Below, one piece after another: positions 29,454 through 39,392 of a stretch of DNA of 64,000 nucleotides (positions are counted from its first letter, which is position 1; each line of letters begins with the position of its first letter). The position numbers and the translations under genes are program-made. Below the pieces are notes generated by a model that saw only the letters and a program-made list of their open reading frames with translations, ran no database searches and had not been told where the DNA came from. This DNA comes from Psychromonas algicola (GTDB taxonomy: Bacteria; Pseudomonadota; Gammaproteobacteria; Enterobacterales; Psychromonadaceae), in assembly GCF_004378355.1 (NCBI RefSeq), contig NZ_SNUB01000001.1, forward strand, positions 124,001-188,000. The letters are read 5' to 3'.

Positions 29454-29957
29454 TTAATATAAATCCCCTTCTAGTTCGCTGTAAATGAGAAACAGCCGCG
29501 TATCTAATTCAATCTGATGATAATCGGGTTGCATATATTCGCATAGGTTATAAAACGCTTTATTATGTTGCTTTTCTTTTAAGTGAGCTAACTCATGCAC
29601 CACGATCATATTTAACATAGGTAACGGGGCATTCTTAAACAAACTAGCAATTCGAATTTCTTGCTTAGATTTTAATTTGCTCCCCTGAACTCGACTAACA
29701 AAACTATGTGTTCCTAATGCGTTATTATAAACATGTATTTTAGGGTCATAAATAACCTTACTCAAAGAGTTAGATTGCTTAATAAAGTTATTTTTTAATT
29801 GTAATGTGTATTTATAAAGCTGTTTCTCAGTATTAAGACCATGTGTTTTAGGATATTTTTTAAGCAAATATTCACCTAGTTTTTTCTCACTAATAAGCTT
29901 TTTAACTTGCTCGATTACAGCGTCAGAATAGTGATTTATATAGCGTAACTGTTCCAT
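29454..29957 (-). CDS. DUF45/YgjP-like putative metallopeptidase
   Basis: 167 residues. Zinc-peptidase motif HELAH within VVHELAHLKEKQHNKAFY at about residues 120-137, where the later His fits a third ligand; this is the pattern of YgjP/DUF45 and SprT-like proteins. No signal peptide, so cytosolic. Convergent with oleD with a 1-bp gap. It is probably an independent gene; substrate unknown. Confidence 0.82.
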   Translation of the reverse strand: MEQLRYINHYSDAVIEQVKKLISEKKLGEYLLKKYPKTHGLNTEKQLYKYTLQLKNNFIKQSNSLSKVIYDPKIHVYNNALGTHSFVSRVQGSKLKSKQEIRIASLFKNAPLPMLNMIVVHELAHLKEKQHNKAFYNLCEYMQPDYHQIELDTRLFLIYSELEGDLY

Positions 29958-30119
29958 CTTTTGAGTATTTACCTAAATTTATTAATGTAAAAATCAAGCA
30001 TCATTCTTTAGCCTAAACGTTCTTAAGTAACGACAAATGAAATACTTGACTAAATCACTCGCCTTTTAATGTCGACAGGTTACAATTATTGATTTAATAA
30101 TTTAACTTTAGAGATTGCT

Positions 30120-30470
30120 ATGATTGAACGTCAACAAACTAAACAACGAATGAGCCGAGTAGTAAAACATAATGATACCATTTATTTATGTGGGCAAGTA
30201 TGCGCAGATGCAACACAAGGCATTAGCGAACAAACTCAAACCATGCTCGATAAAGTTGATGAGTTGTTATTAGCAGCAGGTAGTTCCCGCGAGCACATAT
30301 TATCTGCAACGATTTACGTTAAAGATATGGCTTTGCATTTTGCAGCAATGAACGAAGTTTGGGATGCTTGGATACCAGAAGGTTATGCACCAGCACGCGC
30401 TTGTGTTGAAGCGAGTATGGCAAGAGAAGCGTTATTAGTTGAAATATCTGTGATTGCAGCAGTTAAATAA
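30120..30470 (+). CDS. RidA (YjgF/YER057c/UK114) family protein
   Basis: 116 residues, a single RidA domain. It has LCGQVCAD, the conserved Arg in PARACVEAS (equivalent to the RidA catalytic Arg) and Glu in [10 protein letters not shown], so imine/enamine deaminase activity is possible. The sequence is closer in feel to the YoaB-like branch ([22 protein letters not shown]) than to canonical RidA. Stand-alone gene with its own 5' region of about 160 bp. Confidence 0.87.
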   Translation: MIERQQTKQRMSRVVKHNDTIYLCGQVCADATQGISEQTQTMLDKVDELLLAAGSSREHILSATIYVKDMALHFAAMNEVWDAWIPEGYAPARACVEASMAREALLVEISVIAAVK

Positions 30471-30560
30471 TTCACTAGCCATCACCAACTAGTGATTATT
30501 TTATTGAAAATAACATCAACTATATTCACGCTTTAATTAAGAAAGCAGGTAAGGACAAAT

Positions 30561-32213
30561 ATGAAGCCTTTATTACCCCCCATCCATTCAATATTTACGT
30601 CAAGCTTGCCTGCTGATCCTGATACATCAAACACGAGTAGAAGTGTTGAAGGCGCAGCTTATTCATGGGTTTCTCCAACATCCACTAAATCCGCACAAGT
30701 AATTTGTGTAAATAATGCATTAGCTAAAGCATTAGGCTTTACAGAATTAAGTTTAACATCCAATGAATTTGCTGACCTAGTTAGTGGTAATGCCCCTGCA
30801 TCATCAATCCAATCTTATGCAATGAATTATGGTGGACACCAATTTGGACAATGGGCTGGACAACTAGGTGACGGCCGCGCAATTAACCTAGGTCAATATC
30901 AACTACATTCAAATCAGCAAAATGAAACAGTTGAACAATCCTTTGTTACTTTACAGTTAAAAGGTGCTGGGCAAACTCCTTACTCTCGTCGTGCAGATGG
31001 TATGGCTGTATTACGTTCATCGATACGTGAGTATTTATGCTCCGAAGCCATGTTTCATTTAGGCATTCCAACCACGCGCGCCTTGAGCTTGACCTTAACC
31101 GGTGAAGAAGTCATTCGCGACAAGCTATATGATGGACGAGCCGCTTTTGAACCTTGCGCAGTTGTTGCGCGAGTCTCTCCTTCATTTTTACGTTTTGGCT
31201 CAGTGCAATTACCCTCTTCACGTGGTGATCTTGCGCTTTTAAAGCAAACTGTTGATTTTAGTATTAACAGTGATTACCCGCATTTATTAACTGAATCTAA
31301 AAACATAACAAAAGAAGTTTACTTAAATTGGTTTACAAAAATCTGTGAACGTACAGCTCACCTTATTGTTGAGTGGATGCGAGTTGGTTTTGTACATGGT
31401 GTGCTTAATACCGACAATATGTCTTTAATTGGTGAGACCATTGATTTTGGTCCATACGGTTGGATTGATAATTTCGATCTCAACTGGACTCCCAACACAT
31501 CTGATGCAGCAGAAAAACGCTACCGATTTGGTCAACAAGCATATATAGGTCAATGGAACTTATTCCAACTAGCCAATGCTATTTACCCATTGATTGAAGA
31601 AGCTGAGCCACTGCAAAATATTTTGACAAATTATAACCAGACTTATCAAACATTATGGTTGGCTATGATGAGAAATAAAATGGGCATTGATACCAACTAT
31701 GAAGATGCGGTAGATGCGAGTAATTTAATAGAATCAGACTTACAACTCAGTAAAGATCTAGAAAAAATATTATCGTTAGTTAACACAGATATGACTTTAT
31801 TTTATCGCCAACTTGCGAATATAAGTAAAAATGTGAATGCTGATGACTTAATATTAATAAAAAAGCATTTTTCTGACTGTTTTTATCAGCCTGAAACAAT
31901 AACTGAAAGCTATCTTACGCAATTAAGTTTATGGCTAGAACGATATAAGCAAAGGTTACTTATTGACAACCTTGCAGACTCACAACGAAAGGCTAAAATG
32001 GATAACATAAATCCTTGTTACATTTTACGTAACTTTCAGGTACAAGAAGCGATTGAATTGGCTGAACAAGGTGATTATTCGCGCGTATTAATACTGTCTG
32101 AGTTATTAAAAACGCCTTATAAACAACAAGCTAAATATAAAGAGTTTGAGTCTAAACGACCAGATTGGGCGACCAATAAATTTGGGTGTTCAGCACTTTC
32201 ATGTAGCTCTTAA
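30561..32213 (+). CDS. selO: SelO/YdiU protein adenylyltransferase
   Basis: Pseudokinase-fold enzyme that transfers AMP to Ser/Thr/Tyr of proteins, linked to redox stress. 550 residues (E. coli YdiU 478). Diagnostic blocks: MNYGGHQFGQWAGQLGDGRA, LKGAGQTPYSRRADG, SSIREYLCSEAMFHLGIPTTRAL, HGVLNTDNMS and DFGPYGWIDNFD. The C-terminus CSALSCSS keeps the redox Cys that is selenocysteine in animal SelO; here it is TGT (Cys), with no in-frame UGA. RBS GGTAAGGA. Confidence 0.95.
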   Translation: MKPLLPPIHSIFTSSLPADPDTSNTSRSVEGAAYSWVSPTSTKSAQVICVNNALAKALGFTELSLTSNEFADLVSGNAPASSIQSYAMNYGGHQFGQWAGQLGDGRAINLGQYQLHSNQQNETVEQSFVTLQLKGAGQTPYSRRADGMAVLRSSIREYLCSEAMFHLGIPTTRALSLTLTGEEVIRDKLYDGRAAFEPCAVVARVSPSFLRFGSVQLPSSRGDLALLKQTVDFSINSDYPHLLTESKNITKEVYLNWFTKICERTAHLIVEWMRVGFVHGVLNTDNMSLIGETIDFGPYGWIDNFDLNWTPNTSDAAEKRYRFGQQAYIGQWNLFQLANAIYPLIEEAEPLQNILTNYNQTYQTLWLAMMRNKMGIDTNYEDAVDASNLIESDLQLSKDLEKILSLVNTDMTLFYRQLANISKNVNADDLILIKKHFSDCFYQPETITESYLTQLSLWLERYKQRLLIDNLADSQRKAKMDNINPCYILRNFQVQEAIELAEQGDYSRVLILSELLKTPYKQQAKYKEFESKRPDWATNKFGCSALSCSS

Positions 32214-32340
32214 CATAGCAATGCAATGTATGATGTTAAATTGAGAAAATTAAGAGTTAAAAAATGAGACATTATTTTTTGGGACTTGTATTATAATTAA
32301 AACATATTAATAATAAAATCAAACAATTAAATAGGTATTT

Positions 32341-34023
32341 ATGGACGAGTTAGAGTTTCTTTCAGTTGACCTGATAAATTTATCTACAGATGGAACACAG
32401 CTTCTATTGAAGGTGCTCCCTCTCAGTTCGACTGTAACAAAAGAATCTATCGTTTATTTATTACAGCATCGTAGTTTACCTCGCTTCAAATTAAACCTAG
32501 AAGGTGTGCAAGAAGCCGTCAATAAATTCGCTATTATCCAAGATACGCCCCTTGAAGATATACAAGAATTTGAAAGTATTGCGATCGCAGATAAACAAGA
32601 TGCAACACTAAACGTAGTTGTGTCCGATGATAAAATGACAGCCTATGCTGAAATCACCAATCCTTATGGCGGTAAACATATAACACTTGCAGATATAAAA
32701 GCGAGATGTGATGAGCTATACCTAAAATTCGGCCTGTTACCTAAAGCAATGCTTGCTTTGTTAAGCACTTGTCATAAATCTGCATCGGGTAAATCATTTC
32801 GTGTAAATATAGCTAAGGGCATCCCTACTGTTGATGGTATTGACGCAACCTTCAAAAAATGTGTAACAACCGATAATCACCGTAAACCTAAGCCTAAACT
32901 ATTAGAAAACGGCAAAGTGGATATGCATGATCTAGGTAAAAATATTACTGTCGATGCAGGCACCCTCTTAATGACTAAAACACCTGCAACACAAGGCACA
33001 CCGGGTAAAACAATTACTGCTGAAATTGTGGAACAAAAAGCTGGTATCGACCATGAATTTGCCATTGGTAAAAATGTCCAAGTTGATCCCAATAATCCAT
33101 TACATTTAATTGCCAGCACACATGGTATCCCTATTGATGAAGAAGAATTTATAAGAGTTGATGATGTCTTAGTATTAAATCAAGTTGATGTAAAAACTGG
33201 TAATGTTGATTATAACGGCAGTATTGTTATTACCGGCGATATTCAAGAAGGTATGGTTGTAAAAGTAACTGGCGATGTCACTGTTATGGGCTTAATTGAG
33301 TCTGCCAATATAACCTGTGGCGGAGACCTTACTGTTAAGATGCCCATTATCGGGCATCAAAAAGAAAATGAATCTGAATTTAGTTGTATTATTGACTGCA
33401 AAGGTAATTTAGAAGGCACAATTGCACAATACTCTCGCTTAACTGTGGGTAAAAACTTAATAATGACCAACCAATTGATTCATTGTGTCACAGATTGCAA
33501 AGGGTCAGTTATGGTTCACAATGAAACCTTCTCTAAAGGCGCAATTGTAGGAGGAACTACCAGTGCAAATGGCAGCGTATTAACCACTATGGTTGGAACT
33601 AGTGCTGGTAATAAAACCATGATTAACTTGTTAGGTGATTACAAAAACCTCGCCGCTGCAAAAAAGAAATATACACATGAATTGCAACAAACTCATGATG
33701 CATTGAATAAAACTAAACAAGCAGAATCAAGAGCAGATTCTTTGTTAGATAAAGAAAAAAAGAAGCAGCTTAAAGCAAAATTAGCAGCAGAAAAGCAACA
33801 TTATCGAGATCAGAGTGATGATATTCAAAATCGTCTTTTTGACCTAAAACTTAAGATTTCTCACTATTTTGCAACAACACATTTGACCGCAACTAAAACA
33901 TTATTTAGTGATGCAAATGTTTGTATTGCCAATCAAAACTGGGCAAATACAAAACAATTAGGCCCAACGGTTGTAACAATGAAAGACAATAATATTGAGT
34001 TAACTCCTTACACAAAAAAATAA
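32341..34023 (+). CDS. DUF342 (FapA family) protein
   Basis: 560 residues. The middle (about 170-430) is the DUF342 polymer-like beta-helix region with repeated G-D-V/I turns (ITGDIQEGMVVKVTGDVTVMG, ITCGGDLTVK), and about 435-500 is a charged coiled coil. The family is annotated as flagellar assembly protein A, but no flagellar gene is nearby and the role is uncertain. A 32-bp perfect palindrome follows the stop. Confidence 0.85.
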   Translation: MDELEFLSVDLINLSTDGTQLLLKVLPLSSTVTKESIVYLLQHRSLPRFKLNLEGVQEAVNKFAIIQDTPLEDIQEFESIAIADKQDATLNVVVSDDKMTAYAEITNPYGGKHITLADIKARCDELYLKFGLLPKAMLALLSTCHKSASGKSFRVNIAKGIPTVDGIDATFKKCVTTDNHRKPKPKLLENGKVDMHDLGKNITVDAGTLLMTKTPATQGTPGKTITAEIVEQKAGIDHEFAIGKNVQVDPNNPLHLIASTHGIPIDEEEFIRVDDVLVLNQVDVKTGNVDYNGSIVITGDIQEGMVVKVTGDVTVMGLIESANITCGGDLTVKMPIIGHQKENESEFSCIIDCKGNLEGTIAQYSRLTVGKNLIMTNQLIHCVTDCKGSVMVHNETFSKGAIVGGTTSANGSVLTTMVGTSAGNKTMINLLGDYKNLAAAKKKYTHELQQTHDALNKTKQAESRADSLLDKEKKKQLKAKLAAEKQHYRDQSDDIQNRLFDLKLKISHYFATTHLTATKTLFSDANVCIANQNWANTKQLGPTVVTMKDNNIELTPYTKK

Positions 34024-34033
34024 AATAGCAGTA

Positions 34034-34065
34034 ATTAGGCATTAAATAATTATTTAATGCCTAAT
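34034..34065. repeat. Perfect 32-bp palindrome
   Basis: ATTAGGCATTAAATAA followed directly by its exact reverse complement, 10 bp after the DUF342 stop. As RNA it folds into a 14-bp hairpin with a 4-nt loop, but the downstream tract is A-rich, not T-rich, so it is not a classical terminator. Confidence 0.7.
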
Positions 34066-34194
34066 AAGATCAAAAAATATAAAGTCTTAATAACAAAATA
34101 ACTCTTTACCGCTAGCACCAAACTCTATTACACGATAAAATCCCCGCCATTATTTTTCCAGACAATCATTTTCAGATAATAAGAGAGCATTCAG

Positions 34195-34917
34195 ATGGGA
34201 AGAGCATATCAAAATAAAAAAGAGTCTATGGCGAAAACTGCCGGCGCTAAAACTAAAGTTTACTCAAAATACGGTAAAGAGCTTTATGTAGCAGCTAAAA
34301 ATGGCGGCTATGATCCTGAAGGTAACTTAACATTACGTCGTTTAATCGATAAAGCAAAAAAAGACCAAGTACCTGCACATGTTATTGAACGTGCTATCGA
34401 TAAAGCAAAAGGCGGTGGCGGTGAAGATTATGAACGCGCAAGTTACGAAGGTTTTGGCCCTGGTGGTTGTTCAGTTATCGTAGATTGTTTAACTGATAAC
34501 GGGAACCGTACTTGGACTGAAGTGCGTAATTGTTTTAATAAAACAGGCGCAAAAATTGGTTCTCCTGGAACGGTTGCTCATATGTTCGAACATCAAGCTG
34601 TTTTTGTATTTGCCGGTGAAGATGATGAAGCTGTACTTGAAGATTTAATGATGGCTGATGTAGACGTTGTAGACGTTGTAAGCGAAGATGGCAAGATTTC
34701 AGTGTTCTGCCCTCATACTGAGTTTAACAACGCTAAGGTCGCATTACACGCAAGCTACCCTGATGTTGAACTTGAGGTTGAAGAAATCACTTACGTTCCA
34801 CAAACGGATACAGAAGTAACTGAAGAGCATGTTGAGAAGTTTGAAAAATTCATCGAAATGCTAGAAGACTGTGATGATGTACAAAACGTTTATCACAATG
34901 CGATTTTACCAGAATAA
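34195..34917 (+). CDS. YebC/PmpR-family protein, YeeN-like branch
   Basis: 240 residues. It opens [15 protein letters not shown] and has [24 protein letters not shown], the hallmark of YebC/TACO1 proteins, known as DNA-binding regulators and, more recently, as factors helping ribosomes through proline-rich stretches. MGR instead of MAGHS at the start and the YHNAI end resemble E. coli YeeN rather than YebC, so the genome may have a second paralogue elsewhere. Monocistronic, with a strong terminator. Confidence 0.9.
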   Translation: MGRAYQNKKESMAKTAGAKTKVYSKYGKELYVAAKNGGYDPEGNLTLRRLIDKAKKDQVPAHVIERAIDKAKGGGGEDYERASYEGFGPGGCSVIVDCLTDNGNRTWTEVRNCFNKTGAKIGSPGTVAHMFEHQAVFVFAGEDDEAVLEDLMMADVDVVDVVSEDGKISVFCPHTEFNNAKVALHASYPDVELEVEEITYVPQTDTEVTEEHVEKFEKFIEMLEDCDDVQNVYHNAILPE

Positions 34918-34942
34918 GTTACTCATTATTTTGAAATACCAT

Positions 34943-34974
34943 AAAAAAGCCATATTCTCGAATATGGCTTTTTT
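34943..34974 (+). terminator. Terminator of the YebC-family gene
   Basis: AAAAAAGCCATATT/AATATGGCTTTTTT stem of about 14 bp with a CTCG loop, 25 bp after the stop. Symmetrical A/T flanks mean it can also serve the convergent putA pair. Confidence 0.9.
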
Positions 34975-35008
34975 GTATTTGTTTTGAATCATACTAACTA
35001 AAAAGCAA

Positions 35009-35728
35009 CTATAAATCGCCAGACCCTAGTGCGAGCAAAGAAGCATTCCCCCCTACAGCAGTAACATTAATCGTTTGTGTTTTTTCAGTAATAAAACGTA
35101 ATACCAAACATTGGTCTCGGACTGTTTCTAGTCCTTGTAAATCTGTCTCAATAATAAATTGTGCAATTTGCCCTTCTCGTTTAGCTAATAAACTATTGAG
35201 ACGTATCGCTTCAGCTTGATTACCTGCGTAAGCCATACCAGCAACACATGGAGTGGAAATGAGACACTCAATACTTTCTTTATCAACTATCTGTATCACA
35301 GGATCATCGATTGCTGATAATGAGAAAACACATGTTAGACTTTCAATAATTTCTTGAAATTTATCGTGTGAGGCAATGATAATGCTATTACCCGTCACTA
35401 ATGCACAACAAACTAAGGCAACAAATACCGTTTCAGGAACGTTATCATCAGCCATGATAACAAAAACACCTCGACCTAAACTTGTTAAAACATTACTTTC
35501 CCCTGTTGGTCCGGGCATTAACTGTGCTTCCCCCATTAACGTCAAAGCTTGTTGATTATGAAAATCTACCATTTGTGAGGGCATTAAATCTAAATTTCGT
35601 TGCTGTGATAAAAGCTCACTCCATTTACCAATTAACTCTGAACGTTCCTGTATATCAATAGCACTCCAAGATAACCAAGATTGTGTCGCTTGTTCAACAA
35701 CTTTTAAAATATTTGAATTTAGGGACAT
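35009..35728 (-). CDS. Stand-alone PutA C-terminal (ALDH-like) domain
   Basis: 239 residues matching the C-terminal end of long PutA proteins: LMPGPTGESNVLTSLGRG corresponds to the LPGPTGE segment, and the tail TINVTAVGGNASLLALG to the NTAAAGGNASLMTIG end of E. coli PutA. In long PutAs this non-catalytic ALDH-superfamily domain seals the substrate channel. Here it is a separate gene starting 13 bp after the putA stop with its own ATG and an AGAGGAAT ribosome site. No catalytic Cys motif is present. Confidence 0.85.
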   Translation of the reverse strand: MSLNSNILKVVEQATQSWLSWSAIDIQERSELIGKWSELLSQQRNLDLMPSQMVDFHNQQALTLMGEAQLMPGPTGESNVLTSLGRGVFVIMADDNVPETVFVALVCCALVTGNSIIIASHDKFQEIIESLTCVFSLSAIDDPVIQIVDKESIECLISTPCVAGMAYAGNQAEAIRLNSLLAKREGQIAQFIIETDLQGLETVRDQCLVLRFITEKTQTINVTAVGGNASLLALGSGDL

Positions 35729-35741
35729 AAAAATAATTCCT

Positions 35742-38700
35742 CTATAAAGTGTTATTGTCTAAAACAATTGGATCAAAAGACTGTTTCGTAAAACGATATA
35801 AATAACGAGGACCGCCTGCTTTAGGACCCGTACCAGACAAACCTTGGCCACCAAATGGCTGAACCCCAACAACAGCGCCAACTTGATCTCGATTTATATA
35901 GCAATTCCCTACACGACTCGCTGCAGCGATGCGTTTATAAGCCGCTTCATTGCGACTATGAATACCCATCGTTAAGCCAAAGTCAGTATCATTAATTTGC
36001 TGTATAACGTCATCGAGTTGCGACGCTTTAAAACGAATCACATGTAAGATAGGTCCAAATTGTTCTTCAGATAACTGTCCTAGGTTATCTATCTCAATAG
36101 CAATAGGTGTAATAAAATCGCCTTTTTTACAATTTTCATTTAATTCAACGCGAGCCAGCAATTTATGTTTTTCTAGCATCATATCAATATAAGCATTAAG
36201 TTTATCTTTCGCTTGTTTATCAATAACAGGCCCGACATCCGTTTGATGCAAATAAGGTAAACCAAGCGATAACTCTTGCATCGCACCTTGAATTAATTCA
36301 ATAACTCGTTCTGAGATATCTTGTTGAATAAATAAAACTCGTAACGCAGAGCAGCGTTGTCCTGCAGAAGCAAAAGCTGAACGCACAACATCTCTTACGA
36401 CTTGTTCGGGTAAAGCCGTGCTATCAACAATCATTGCATTTTGTCCGCCAGTTTCTGCAATAAAAGTCGCAGGTAGCGTTGGTCTTTTGGCAAGGCTGCG
36501 ATTAATCGATTGTGCTGTGATTGTTGAACCGGTAAAGACAACACCTGCAACTCGGAGATCTTCGGTCAATGCAGGTCCAATGTCTCTGCCATTACCAATT
36601 AATAACTGAATGCTTTGCTTAGGGAATCCAGCCTCTAGCATTAATAAAACGGTTCTAGCTGCAATTAATGAAGTTTGCTCTGCAGGTTTAGCCACTACGG
36701 TATTACCTGTGACTAATGCGGCACTAATTTGACCGAGAAAAATAGCTAAAGGAAAGTTCCAAGGACTAATACAAACAAATACGCCTTTACCTTCGCGAAT
36801 GATTTGTTGCGTAATATTATCAAAGCTCACTTGTTCATTAATACTCGCAAAGTTATCTGTTGCTTGTTGTGCGTAATAACGACAAAAATCAACGGCTTCA
36901 CGTACCTCATCAATACAGTCATGAATGGTTTTACCTGCTTCATGGTGGCAAAGCGCGATCAATTCAGGAGTATTCGTTTCTAATAAATCTGCAAGGTTGT
37001 ATAAATATTGTGCTCGTTGTTGTACAGGTGTGTTATTCCATTCTGGGTAAAACTCGCCCGCGCTGGTTAATGCATTATCAATCATAGTTTCGTTAGCAAA
37101 TAAAACCGTGCCAATATCGATGGTGCGATCATAAGGTGTAGTACAACGATGAATTTGAGCATGCTCTAGTTGGCTTGCATCATAATAATGTATGCCATCA
37201 ACAATTGGACCTACGTGCCATTCTTTTTCTTTAAATTCTCTCAGTTTTAACTCAAATTCTCTCGCTTCACTCTCTATCTCAATATTCACGCTATGCGAGT
37301 TTTTTCTATCTGTAAAAATAGCAGGCGGTAAGACAATCAAACCATTATGTAAGGTGCTACGTTTTTGTAATGTCTCAACTGGATGTTCTGTTAGCTCTTG
37401 AATAGGACAATTAGCATCAACTAATCTATGTACAAAAGAACTGTTAGCACCATTTTCTAATAACCGTCTCACTAAGTAAGGTAATAAGTCTTTATGGCTA
37501 CCGACAGGTGCATAAATACGCACATTACTTTTAAACATTTGCATGACATGGTTGTATAACGCGTCCCCCATTCCATGTAAGCGTTGAAATTCAAAATCTT
37601 GATGTGTCGCCATGGCATTAATTGCGACCACTGTATGCGCATTATGGCTAGCAAACTGAGGATAAATCAGTCCTTTTACATGTTCACTTAATAAAAACCG
37701 TGCACAAGCTAAATAAGAAACGTCTGTCGCTTCTTTTCTTGTATAAACCGGGTATCTGTCATAACCGTTTTGTTGTGATAATTTTAATTCGCTATCCCAG
37801 TAAGCGCCTTTTACTAAACGTAAAGGGATGCAATCCCCCTGCTGTTTCGCCAACGCAGCAACCCAAACTAACACGGGTAATGCTCGTTTACTGTAGGCTT
37901 GAACAACCAGCCCGAGCTTTCCCCAACCTTGTGCAGAACGATGGCGATACAATTTTTCAAATAGGATCAAGGATAGTTCTAAACGATCAGCTTCTTCTGC
38001 ATCAATGGTTAAACCAACGTTAAGCTCTCTCGCCCTTTCTATCAACAACACCACAGAATCAAACATTTCCGTTAATACACGTTGTTTATTAATCACTTCA
38101 TAACGAGGATGGAGAGCCGATAATTTAATTGAAACGGTTGCAGCTAGATCCTTTTTATCATCATCGACATCTTTTTTATTCAGTAACTTTTTGCCAATAG
38201 ATTCAATCGCAGAGAGGTAAGCATTAAAATATTTCTTAGCATCTGTCGCTGTTAAAGCCGATTCACCAAGCATGTCAAAAGAATAACTGAAACCTTTATC
38301 GTTAAACCGTTTCGCGTTCTTTTGCGCTTCTTCAATATTGCGGCCTAATACAAACTGATGCCCCATAATTTTCATCGCTTGGTGCATCGCCTCACGGATC
38401 ACAGGCTCAGTCATTTTAGTGACAAGACGATTAACAATACTTTTAGAATTACCTTTTACAGTTTGCCCAAGGTTAACCACTTTTCCCGTAAGCAATAAAC
38501 CCCAAGTCGATGCATTAACAAATAATGAATCAGACTTCTTAAGGTGTGAAGACCAATCTGCAACGCTGAGTTTGTCTTTAATTAACGCATCTGCCGTTTC
38601 TGCATCGGGAATTCTCATTAATGCTTCCGCTAAACACATTAATAAAATCCCCTCTTTGGTATCTAAGCTATATTCCAATAACAATGCATCAATCATATGA

Positions 38701-38918
38701 ATTGCATCTTTATCTTTACGAACACGAGTTATTAGCTCAGTGGCATCGCTATCAATTGAAAAAGATTCTTTGATGCTTGGTGCGGCCATCGGCATTAGCT
38801 GTTTTAGCCAATACGCTTCATCAATCATATAAAGTGGGGAAATATTTGACCAAAGTGTTGTTAAATCAGAGTCGATAAAACTAGGTTGCAATGTATCGGC
38901 GGCAATAAAAGATGACAT
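35742..38918 (-). CDS. putA: Bifunctional proline dehydrogenase / P5C dehydrogenase PutA (core)
   Basis: Oxidises proline to glutamate: an FAD-dependent PRODH barrel (RLVKGAYWDSELK, RLHGMGDALY) and an NAD-dependent ALDH-type P5CDH with catalytic Cys856 in SAGQRCSALR and Glu in AETGGQNAM. 1058 residues from ATG 38918, chosen for AAGGAG 9 nt upstream; the GTG at 38927 is weaker. It lacks the N-terminal ribbon-helix-helix repressor domain of E. coli PutA, and its C-terminal domain is in the next gene. It ends PFGGQGLSGTGPKAGGPRYLYRF plus a short tail. Confidence 0.95.
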   Translation of the reverse strand: MSSFIAADTLQPSFIDSDLTTLWSNISPLYMIDEAYWLKQLMPMAAPSIKESFSIDSDATELITRVRKDKDAIHMIDALLLEYSLDTKEGILLMCLAEALMRIPDAETADALIKDKLSVADWSSHLKKSDSLFVNASTWGLLLTGKVVNLGQTVKGNSKSIVNRLVTKMTEPVIREAMHQAMKIMGHQFVLGRNIEEAQKNAKRFNDKGFSYSFDMLGESALTATDAKKYFNAYLSAIESIGKKLLNKKDVDDDKKDLAATVSIKLSALHPRYEVINKQRVLTEMFDSVVLLIERARELNVGLTIDAEEADRLELSLILFEKLYRHRSAQGWGKLGLVVQAYSKRALPVLVWVAALAKQQGDCIPLRLVKGAYWDSELKLSQQNGYDRYPVYTRKEATDVSYLACARFLLSEHVKGLIYPQFASHNAHTVVAINAMATHQDFEFQRLHGMGDALYNHVMQMFKSNVRIYAPVGSHKDLLPYLVRRLLENGANSSFVHRLVDANCPIQELTEHPVETLQKRSTLHNGLIVLPPAIFTDRKNSHSVNIEIESEAREFELKLREFKEKEWHVGPIVDGIHYYDASQLEHAQIHRCTTPYDRTIDIGTVLFANETMIDNALTSAGEFYPEWNNTPVQQRAQYLYNLADLLETNTPELIALCHHEAGKTIHDCIDEVREAVDFCRYYAQQATDNFASINEQVSFDNITQQIIREGKGVFVCISPWNFPLAIFLGQISAALVTGNTVVAKPAEQTSLIAARTVLLMLEAGFPKQSIQLLIGNGRDIGPALTEDLRVAGVVFTGSTITAQSINRSLAKRPTLPATFIAETGGQNAMIVDSTALPEQVVRDVVRSAFASAGQRCSALRVLFIQQDISERVIELIQGAMQELSLGLPYLHQTDVGPVIDKQAKDKLNAYIDMMLEKHKLLARVELNENCKKGDFITPIAIEIDNLGQLSEEQFGPILHVIRFKASQLDDVIQQINDTDFGLTMGIHSRNEAAYKRIAAASRVGNCYINRDQVGAVVGVQPFGGQGLSGTGPKAGGPRYLYRFTKQSFDPIVLDNNTL

Positions 38919-39064
38919 ATTTAACACTCCTTAAAGCAGAATAGCGATTAGTATAATATCTACAATATTGCATATAATTAATACTTTAGCTAATGAAGCT
39001 TGAACATTAAATACGATTTAATTCTGAACAGTAAATCAAAAATAAGTGGGAGATAAAAGCGAGG

Positions 39065-39089
39065 TGCTGAGTAAGCGTGTTACTCAGCA
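39065..39089 (-). terminator. Terminator-like hairpin after the glutaredoxin gene
   Basis: TGCTGAGTAA/TTACTCAGCA perfect 10-bp stem with a 5-nt loop, about 40 bp past the minus-strand glutaredoxin stop. Only a short T tract follows. Confidence 0.6.
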
Positions 39090-39128
39090 ATTAAATCGGA
39101 AAATCAAAATGTAAGAATTTGTACGGAC

Positions 39129-39356
39129 TCAGTCTTTATACAAGCTCAGAAAGCCTTTAACACTAAATCCATTTAAAAATTGATCGCCAACTTTAAGCAC
39201 TGGCACACCACGGTAGCCTGTTTTGGCAAACTCTTTTTGTCCTGCTGGACTTTTTACATCAACCAAGCGAAATGATATTTTTTGCTGCTCTAAGTATTGT
39301 TTCGCTGTTTTACAATGCGGACAATTCGACATTGTGAATAATGAAATACGTTTCAT
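39129..39356 (-). CDS. Small glutaredoxin-like protein
   Basis: 75 residues, a full minimal thioredoxin fold. CPHC active site (TMSNCPHCKTAK), the cis-Pro segment RGVPVLKVGD and a C-terminal GFSVKGF (glutathione-site position). CPHC is not the CPYC of classic glutaredoxins, so it may be NrdH- or DsbA-like in potential. 36 bp after the SlyD-like gene on the same strand; probably co-transcribed. Confidence 0.88.
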   Translation of the reverse strand: MKRISLFTMSNCPHCKTAKQYLEQQKISFRLVDVKSPAGQKEFAKTGYRGVPVLKVGDQFLNGFSVKGFLSLYKD

Positions 39357-39392
39357 AAAAAGTCCTGTTTTTGTATAAGATGTGAAATCAGA

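Noticed and set aside
32150-32213. Selenocysteine at the SelO C-terminus
   Set aside because: The codon is TGT (Cys); the frame ends in TAA with no in-frame UGA.
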